From Candidatus Saccharicenans sp. (lineage in GTDB: Bacteria > Acidobacteriota > Aminicenantia > Aminicenantales > Saccharicenantaceae): a stretch of DNA of 11,981 nt. Where the stretch lies: the NCBI GenBank assembly GCA_024653405.1, contig JANLGB010000011.1, forward strand, positions 7,661 through 19,641, in the 5' to 3' direction. A program made the translations under genes and the position numbers. Of the stretch, positions 7,328-11,981 are shown one piece after another; position 1 is the first letter of the stretch, and each line of letters opens with the position of its first letter. The notes beneath the pieces are model-generated. The model ran no database searches. It was not told the origin of the DNA and saw only the letters and a program-made list of their open reading frames with translations.

Positions 7328-7876
7328 ATGAATGCACCGACTATCCTGACGATAATTAGAATGCTGGCCATCCCGGGGCTGGTGGTGGTCATGCTCACTC
7401 CGTTCCCCGGTCACGAAGTGGTGGCCTTTTCCGTGTTCGTCCTGGCCTGCTTGACCGATATGCTGGACGGCTTCTGGGCTAGGAGGAAAAAACAGGAAAC
7501 GGTCCTGGGGTCCCTGCTTGACCCCCTGGCCGACAAGTTGCTCATCGCTTCAGCTCTCATCTGCCTGGTAGAAGGCGGAGTGGTGGCGGCCTGGATGGCC
7601 ATCATCATAATAGGCCGGGAGTTGGCTGTAACCGGTTTCCGGGCCATTGCCTCCTCCCGCGGCTTTCACATTCCCGCTTCCGGCTGGGGCAAGCTCAAGA
7701 TGATTTTCGAAACGGTGATCGTGGCCATCCTGATTCTCGGACAAACACACTTGGGCTGGCTCTATCGCTTGGCCCATGATTATGGCTTATGGCTGGTGGT
7801 GATCATTGCCCTGGCTTCGGCCCTGGAATATTTCTTCCGCTTCGGGCCCCAGGTACTGAAAGAAACCTCAGCTTGA
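7328..7876 (+). CDS. pgsA: CDP-diacylglycerol--glycerol-3-phosphate 3-phosphatidyltransferase
   Basis: A 182-residue inner membrane enzyme that makes phosphatidylglycerol phosphate from CDP-diacylglycerol and glycerol-3-phosphate, the committed step to phosphatidylglycerol and cardiolipin. The CDP-alcohol phosphotransferase signature is complete: D44-x2-D47-G48-x2-A51-R52-x8-G61-x3-D65-x3-D69, whose Asp residues bind the metals. The N-terminal segment NAPTILTIIR matches the usual N-P-x-x-L-T-x-x-R motif, and GRELAVTGFRAIASSRG with a later GKLKM segment is typical of PgsA rather than phosphatidylserine or cardiolipin synthases. Several hydrophobic membrane segments are evident (about 14-24, 31-42, 70-100, 125-140, 150-168). 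Length is normal. The ribosome binding site is poor: only GGA, 12 bases upstream. It is divergent from mutS and its end overlaps fabD by 9 bases. Confidence 0.93.
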   Translation: MNAPTILTIIRMLAIPGLVVVMLTPFPGHEVVAFSVFVLACLTDMLDGFWARRKKQETVLGSLLDPLADKLLIASALICLVEGGVVAAWMAIIIIGRELAVTGFRAIASSRGFHIPASGWGKLKMIFETVIVAILILGQTHLGWLYRLAHDYGLWLVVIIALASALEYFFRFGPQVLKETSA

Positions 7877-8791
7877 AATTGCCTGGCGGCAACTTTCCAG
7901 CGAATTCATATCTTCCACGTTTAAAAGAGTCGGGGCCTCGGCCCACTGGCGGGATATTCTTTTCAAGATGCCCGTCAGGACTTTGCCCGGGCCCAGTTCC
8001 ACCGCCTGCCGGACCCCCAGTTCGCTCAGGCGCTGCATAGCTGGATACCATAAAACCGGGCTGAAAACCTGGCGGTAGAGTAGTTCCTTGGCCTCGGTCC
8101 CAGAAAGCATTTCCCGGGCGGTAACGTTAGAAATTATGGGAAAGGCCGGGTCGCGAAAATTAATCTTTTCCAGGTCGGCCCTGAGTTTTTCGGCCGCCGG
8201 CTTCATCAGGCTGGTGTGGAAGGGGCCGCTAACCTGGAGCGGTACCGAGCGCGGTGCTTTCAAAATAGCCAGAGCTTCTTCCAGGGCCTCTTTTTCTCCG
8301 GCAATGACAATCTGGTCCTCGGCGTTCCAGTTAGCCACCTGGACTAAGCCGGAGCTGATGGCCTTCAAACCCGTCTCCACTTTTTGATAATCGAGGCCTA
8401 AGACCGCAGCCATCGTTCCCCGCCCCGGGGGCACGGCTTCCATCATGTAGCGGCCGCGGTTGTGGACCAGTTTCACCGCATCGGTAAAATCAAGACTCCC
8501 AGCCGCCACCAGGGCCGAGTATTCTCCCAGGCTGTGGCCGGCCGCCAGGTCAGGTTTAATTCGAAGCAAACGGAAGGCGATATAACTGACTGTAAGCAGG
8601 GCCGGTTGAGCCCGGCTAGTCAGGCGCAGCTCTTCTTCTGGACCTTCCAGACACAGGCGGGAAAGGCTGAAACCCAGAGCTTCGTCGGCCAAGCTGAAAA
8701 TTTCTCTGGCTTCCTGGCTCCTTTCATAAAAATCCCGGCCCATCCCCACGGCCTGGGATCCCTGGCCTGGAAAAAGGAAAATTCTGGACAT
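7868..8791 (-). CDS. fabD: Malonyl-CoA:acyl carrier protein S-malonyltransferase
   Basis: FabD transfers malonyl from CoA to acyl carrier protein, supplying the extender unit for type II fatty acid synthesis in the cytoplasm. The 307-residue product has the oxyanion-hole motif FPGQGSQ (7-13), the nucleophile elbow GHSLG (85-89, Ser87), an Arg for the malonyl carboxylate in NRGRYMMEA (probably R112) and the catalytic His in GPFHTSLM (His192). It ends with the usual ELGPGKVLTGILKRI segment. Length is normal. The ATG at 8791 is chosen because GAGGAG lies 5 bases upstream; an in-frame ATG at 8806 overlaps the previous stop as ATGA and would add MRGEA. No other fab genes or acpP are next to it. 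It follows the surA-like gene by 11 bases, so it is probably in the same transcript as bamA. Confidence 0.96.
   Translation of the reverse strand: MSRIFLFPGQGSQAVGMGRDFYERSQEAREIFSLADEALGFSLSRLCLEGPEEELRLTSRAQPALLTVSYIAFRLLRIKPDLAAGHSLGEYSALVAAGSLDFTDAVKLVHNRGRYMMEAVPPGRGTMAAVLGLDYQKVETGLKAISSGLVQVANWNAEDQIVIAGEKEALEEALAILKAPRSVPLQVSGPFHTSLMKPAAEKLRADLEKINFRDPAFPIISNVTAREMLSGTEAKELLYRQVFSPVLWYPAMQRLSELGVRQAVELGPGKVLTGILKRISRQWAEAPTLLNVEDMNSLESCRQAISS
7875..7897. repeat. Hairpin at the convergent pgsA/fabD ends, possible weak terminator
   Basis: TTGCC-TGGC-GGCAA (7879-7892) forms a 5-bp stem. GAAA before it and TTTC after it extend the stem with one bulged C. It sits exactly where the two genes meet, but neither side has a proper T-run, so a role in transcription termination is only suggested. 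Confidence 0.3.
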
Positions 8792-8796
8792 GGCTT

Positions 8797-8802
8797 CTCC
8801 TC
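8797..8802 (-). promoter_or_regulatory. Ribosome binding site deciding the fabD start
   Basis: GAGGAG on the minus strand, 5 bases before ATG 8791. It favours this start over the in-frame ATG at 8806. Confidence 0.65.
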
Positions 8803-9480
8803 TCATCTAATCTTCTTCAGGCATTCGGGAAAAATGGCGATTTCCGCTCGCTGCCTGAGTTCATGGGTCCATTCTTTAACCCGCTGCTCCCGCAGCCTGG
8901 TCTGAAGTCTGGCTTCAATTTCATCCAGAACCGTTACCAGTTCAGCCGGAGTCCGGCCAGCAGCTTTCTGTTCGGGCAGGTAAACCTTCTGGTAATAATC
9001 CTCTATTTCCTTGAGGGAAACATAGAGTCTCTGGTTGAACCTGGTGCCGATGACCTTCTCAAATAGAATCTTGTCTTGAAGGTAGCCGGTCAGGTCTTCC
9101 GGCTTCAGGCCGAGGGCCCGGCACCGGCTGTCAAACACCTCTTCACCCAGCCCCTGCCTCAGGCGCTCCAGTTCAGCTCTGACTTCCTCCTGGGTTACCT
9201 GGAGTTGCTCCCGGGTCAATCTCAGGACCAGCAGAACATCAATATACTTTTCCAGTCTGTCTTCTGCCGCCAGGGAGTCGTTGTTGGCTCCGGGTAACAG
9301 GTTAAAAGCTTTCACGACTTCCAGGTCAAACCAGGTTACCGGGATGTTATCCACACTGGCCACCAGGCAATTGAGCAATTCCTGCCCGCGGCCCTGAGCC
9401 ATAACCATGAATAACAGCCAGACCAGCAGAGCGGCCTTCCAGGCGCCAGAAAATTTTTGCCGGATAATTTTATTAAACAT
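8803..9480 (-). CDS. SurA-like periplasmic chaperone lacking a PPIase domain
   Basis: SurA-type proteins hold unfolded outer membrane proteins in the periplasm and deliver them to BamA. This 225-residue protein has a signal peptide (basic MFNKIIRQK, hydrophobic AALLVWLLFMVMA, probable cleavage near residue 30). A SurA N-terminal-like segment follows: LVASVDNIPVTWFDLEVV (39-56) matches the usual vV-G-I-T-DL pattern, with helices to about residue 150. SLKEIEDYYQKVY (155-167) is the pattern that normally precedes a parvulin domain. The chain then passes straight to a C-terminal helix (VLDEIEARLQTRLREQRVKEW) and a RAEIAIF strand as at the end of SurA. No parvulin PPIase domain is present; E. coli SurA, at about 430 residues, has two. 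The gene starts 9 bases after the bamA-family stop and runs into fabD. The family assignment is by pattern and is moderately sure. Confidence 0.75.
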   Translation of the reverse strand: MFNKIIRQKFSGAWKAALLVWLLFMVMAQGRGQELLNCLVASVDNIPVTWFDLEVVKAFNLLPGANNDSLAAEDRLEKYIDVLLVLRLTREQLQVTQEEVRAELERLRQGLGEEVFDSRCRALGLKPEDLTGYLQDKILFEKVIGTRFNQRLYVSLKEIEDYYQKVYLPEQKAAGRTPAELVTVLDEIEARLQTRLREQRVKEWTHELRQRAEIAIFPECLKKIR

Positions 9481-9489
9481 CGAGTCAAC

Positions 9490-11955
9490 CTAAAACATAT
9501 TCCCTATCGTCAGGAAGAAACCGGGTTTCCATTTGTTGCCGGGAGGATCTAAGTTCCAGCCGACATCAAACCTGATCGGACCAAGAGGGGTCCGGTAACG
9601 CAAACCAAACCCGGCCGCCTGGCTCAGCTTGAGAAAATTAAAATCCCGGATCTCTGGGAAGACCTGGCCGACGTCGTAAAAAATCGCCCCGTAGAGGTTG
9701 GGCAGTTTCTTCAACAGCAGAAACCGGACTTCCATGTTCAGCAGAAAAATGGACCGGCCGCCTACCGGCAGGCCAGATTCCGGGTCTTTCGGTCCGAGCA
9801 TTTCAAAGGCCTCGCCCCGGAAGGAATTGCTGCCACCGGCAAAAAACCTTTCCGGGATGGGAACGGTGCCCGAGGCCAGGCCAAACCGGAGAGTGGTGTT
9901 AAAATTAATACCGGTAGTCAGCGGGTAGAAATACAGGAATTTGGCAAACAGCTTCAGGAAATTGGATTCGGTCTCGAGCAGGGGGTAGGCTCTTTCCAGG
10001 GCCAGGCTGAAGAAATAGCCGCTGGAGGGATTGAAGGTGTCATTCCGCCGGTCCTGGATAAAAGTGGCGGAACCATAGGCAATGGAATAGGGCAAACGTT
10101 CCCTCTCCACTTCCGATTCCGCAATCTGCAGGTTGGTCAGCTTGGTTCTCAAGGCTCCCGCTGCCAGCAACAGGGAAAAACCGGCCGGCAGATTTCTCAT
10201 GGTCGACAGGGTCAGGCCCCGTCTTTCATAACTAAAGCTGGTCCGGTCTTCTTTCTCCAGATAGCCGCTGAAGTAGGTTCTCATTCTTAGCCCGAGGAAA
10301 TGCGGTTGCTGCCAGGTGGCCACCAGCCTTTTCTCCACCAGGCTGAGCTGGCCCACCAGGCTTAACTGCGAGGCATTGCCCAGCAGGTTATGCCTTATGT
10401 ATTCAGCCGTTATTCTTGGCCTGAGCTCGTTTTCCCACAGGGCCAGTGATCGGGCTTCCTCCCTGGTTTCAATCCCCAGGCCCAGCCCGGCAAAATTCTG
10501 TTCCCCTTCCCTGACCTGAACCGACAGGTTCATGGAATTGTCCGCGGCCGGGATTTCTTCCAGTTTAATTTCTGAAAACACCCCCAGGCTATCCAGCCCC
10601 CGCCTGGTCTCCAGCAAGCGGTTATATTCAGCCCAGTCTCCGGGGCGCAGCCGGACTTCCCGCAGGATGACATTCTTGTGGGTCAGGTGGTTTCCAGTAA
10701 TGAAAATATTGCTTATTTGGAAACGCCGGCCTTCGTTCACCCTGATCACCACGTCCATATTATTTTCCCGGTCGGGAGTGGCCTCGACCTCCAGCTGGTT
10801 TCCCCTGAATCCTCGGTTGAGGTAAAGCTGGTTTATCTTTTCCAGGTCCCTCTGCATCCGCAGCTTGTAATAAGGCTGGCCGGGACGGGTATCCAGCAAA
10901 CGAAACATCTCCTCCACCGGCAGGGCGGCCGCCCCCTGGATCTCCAGACTCCGAACCATCCACCTGGGACCTTCTTCGATAAAATAAACCGGCCGGACTG
11001 AATTATCCTTGCGGCTGAAATTAAGGGTGACCCGGGTCTGAGGAAAACCCTGTTCGGCATAGAATAACCTGATTTTCTCGGTCAGGTCGAAGACCTCCTG
11101 CCCATCGAGGTAGGGAAAGAACAGGAATTTCTCCCCTATTCCCAGGCTCTTCTTGATTTCCTTCTGGCTGAAGGTTTGATTGCCCCGGAATTCAATCTCT
11201 TTTATCTCCAGCCTGAGTCCCTGGTGAACTTCGTAAATTACCAGGAGTTCATTTCCTTCAGGCTTGAGGCGCGGCCGGACTGTGGCCAGCAGGTAACCCC
11301 GCTTCCTCAACTGCTTCAGGAGCAGGGCCTCTCCTTCCGACAGAGCCCACTCTTCAAAAACTTTCTGTTCCCAGACCGGCTGAACTATTTTGGGAGAAAG
11401 GTTGGTGCCGAGCAGCCGGATGGAAATCTTGGCCGACGGGTTTAGGCTAATGACCAGGTCGACCACTCCCTTCTGCTGGTCCACCTCTTCTCGGGCCAGT
11501 TTAACTTCAGCCCAGTTATATCCGAGCTTGTTATAGGCGCGCCTGATGCGGGCCAGGGCTGCTTCCAGCTTCCTCGGCACGTAATAATCGCCGCTCTTCA
11601 GCCCGAGCAACCCCCGCAATTTATCTTCGGCAATTACTCCCTGGCCTTCGAAAATAATTTTGCGGATGGTCAGGCGTCTCCAGCCCGGGAGCCGGACCGA
11701 GATGTCAGCCAGGTTGGCTCCTGTTATCTTCTTGATATCAATCTCAATCTGGGGAGAGAACAAACCTTCATCGACCAGGATTTTTTCGATGTCAAGCTCG
11801 GCTTTTTCTCGGAGATTTTCCGATAGAATTCCGCCCTTCTTTATGTAGACCAGTTCCCTGCTTATTCTTTTCCTGAGGGGCCGGGGCCCGGCGATTCGGA
11901 TATTCCTGATAAAAATATTCCTGGTGAGGACGAAGGTCAGTTCGTCGGCCGAGGT
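9490..11955 (-). CDS. bamA: BamA-family (Omp85) outer membrane assembly factor, 5' end missing or broken
   Basis: The catalytic barrel of the outer membrane protein insertion machinery or a close Omp85 relative. Taking residue 1 at 11955, six POTRA repeats are visible, each opening with a strand like IRNIRIAG (17), IRKIIFEG (97), ISIRLLG (177), IKEIEFRG (251), VRSLEIQG (334) and ISNIFITG (414). A 16-strand-type barrel follows from about 485. The Omp85 hallmarks are RRNDTFNPSSG (636-646), the loop-6 motif GGSNSFRGE (707-715, RG at 713-714) and a terminal Phe in LTIGNMF. The first conventional start in frame is a TTG at 11763, but it falls inside the first visible POTRA, and the 64 codons upstream read as good POTRA sequence. 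There is no ATG or GTG in that stretch, and two TAA codons stand at 11956-11961. The true N-terminus and signal peptide are therefore absent. A TamA-like or other Omp85 role is possible; six or more POTRA domains favour BamA. Confidence 0.85.
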   Translation of the reverse strand, partial: TSADELTFVLTRNIFIRNIRIAGPRPLRKRISRELVYIKKGGILSENLREKAELDIEKILVDEGLFSPQIEIDIKKITGANLADISVRLPGWRRLTIRKIIFEGQGVIAEDKLRGLLGLKSGDYYVPRKLEAALARIRRAYNKLGYNWAEVKLAREEVDQQKGVVDLVISLNPSAKISIRLLGTNLSPKIVQPVWEQKVFEEWALSEGEALLLKQLRKRGYLLATVRPRLKPEGNELLVIYEVHQGLRLEIKEIEFRGNQTFSQKEIKKSLGIGEKFLFFPYLDGQEVFDLTEKIRLFYAEQGFPQTRVTLNFSRKDNSVRPVYFIEEGPRWMVRSLEIQGAAALPVEEMFRLLDTRPGQPYYKLRMQRDLEKINQLYLNRGFRGNQLEVEATPDRENNMDVVIRVNEGRRFQISNIFITGNHLTHKNVILREVRLRPGDWAEYNRLLETRRGLDSLGVFSEIKLEEIPAADNSMNLSVQVREGEQNFAGLGLGIETREEARSLALWENELRPRITAEYIRHNLLGNASQLSLVGQLSLVEKRLVATWQQPHFLGLRMRTYFSGYLEKEDRTSFSYERRGLTLSTMRNLPAGFSLLLAAGALRTKLTNLQIAESEVERERLPYSIAYGSATFIQDRRNDTFNPSSGYFFSLALERAYPLLETESNFLKLFAKFLYFYPLTTGINFNTTLRFGLASGTVPIPERFFAGGSNSFRGEAFEMLGPKDPESGLPVGGRSIFLLNMEVRFLLLKKLPNLYGAIFYDVGQVFPEIRDFNFLKLSQAAGFGLRYRTPLGPIRFDVGWNLDPPGNKWKPGFFLTIGNMF

Positions 11956-11981
11956 TTATTACAGCGGGCCCCCGGCCGACG
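11943..11981. repeat. 9-bp inverted repeat reaching the window end
   Basis: CGTCGGCCG (11943-11951) and CGGCCGACG (11973-11981) are perfect reverse complements separated by 21 bases. The second arm ends at the last base of the window, so the repeat may be longer. The two stop codons that interrupt the bamA-like frame lie in the loop. No T-run follows on either side, so it is not a typical terminator. It could be chance in GC-rich sequence, a real hairpin, or a fold-back assembly junction. Confidence 0.5.

Noticed and set aside
11761..11763. TTG as the true start of the bamA-family gene
   Set aside because: It falls in the middle of a POTRA domain, the upstream codons continue the domain pattern, and no signal peptide would follow.
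1..11981. Mobile element, CRISPR array, phage or toxin-antitoxin system
   Set aside because: No transposase, integrase, regularly spaced repeats, terminal inverted repeats around genes, or paired small genes were found on either strand.

Overview
The window looks like chromosomal DNA of a diderm (Gram-negative type) bacterium. Three of its eight protein-coding genes act at the outer membrane or in the periplasm: a FadL/OMPP1-type barrel protein, a BamA-type barrel assembly protein and a SurA-like periplasmic chaperone. The rest are housekeeping genes. Base composition is moderately GC-rich. There is no sign of plasmid, phage, IS or CRISPR content. I cannot name the phylum from the sequence; an Acidobacteriota/Aminicenantes-like lineage would fit but is only a guess.

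Layout from left to right. Positions 1-25 are the 3' end of a tRNA (+ strand), probably tRNA-Phe, with no encoded CCA. On the minus strand follow a FadL-like outer membrane protein (122-1423) and, upstream of it, clpB (1450-4029), probably one transcription unit. A 311-base divergent intergenic region separates clpB from a plus-strand gene for a very acidic 107-residue protein of unknown function (4341-4664). That gene converges on mutS (minus, 4661-7183), and its apparent rho-independent terminator lies inside the last codons of mutS. A 144-base divergent promoter region separates mutS from pgsA (plus, 7328-7876), which overlaps the convergent fabD by 9 bases. fabD (7868-8791), a SurA-like gene without a PPIase domain (8803-9480) and a BamA-family gene (9490 to about 11955) form a tight minus-strand cluster in the transcription order bamA, surA-like, fabD.

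BamA folds proteins into the outer membrane, the SurA-like protein probably escorts precursors to it, and the FadL-like protein is a likely client. FabD and PgsA supply fatty acid and phosphatidylglycerol precursors for membranes. ClpB is the protein disaggregase and MutS the mismatch sensor.

The strongest anomaly is in mutS. The ATPase domain carries an in-frame loss of about 38 residues that removes the STFMVEM motif and the Walker B DE, while Walker A and the RGTSTFDG segment remain. The second anomaly is at the right edge. The BamA frame runs 64 codons upstream of its first usable start as clear POTRA sequence, then meets two stop codons beside a 9-bp inverted repeat that reaches the window end. 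This suggests a frameshift, a pseudogene or an assembly fold-back. I saw no obviously new multi-gene system; the best candidate for undescribed biology is the acidic small protein at 4341-4664.
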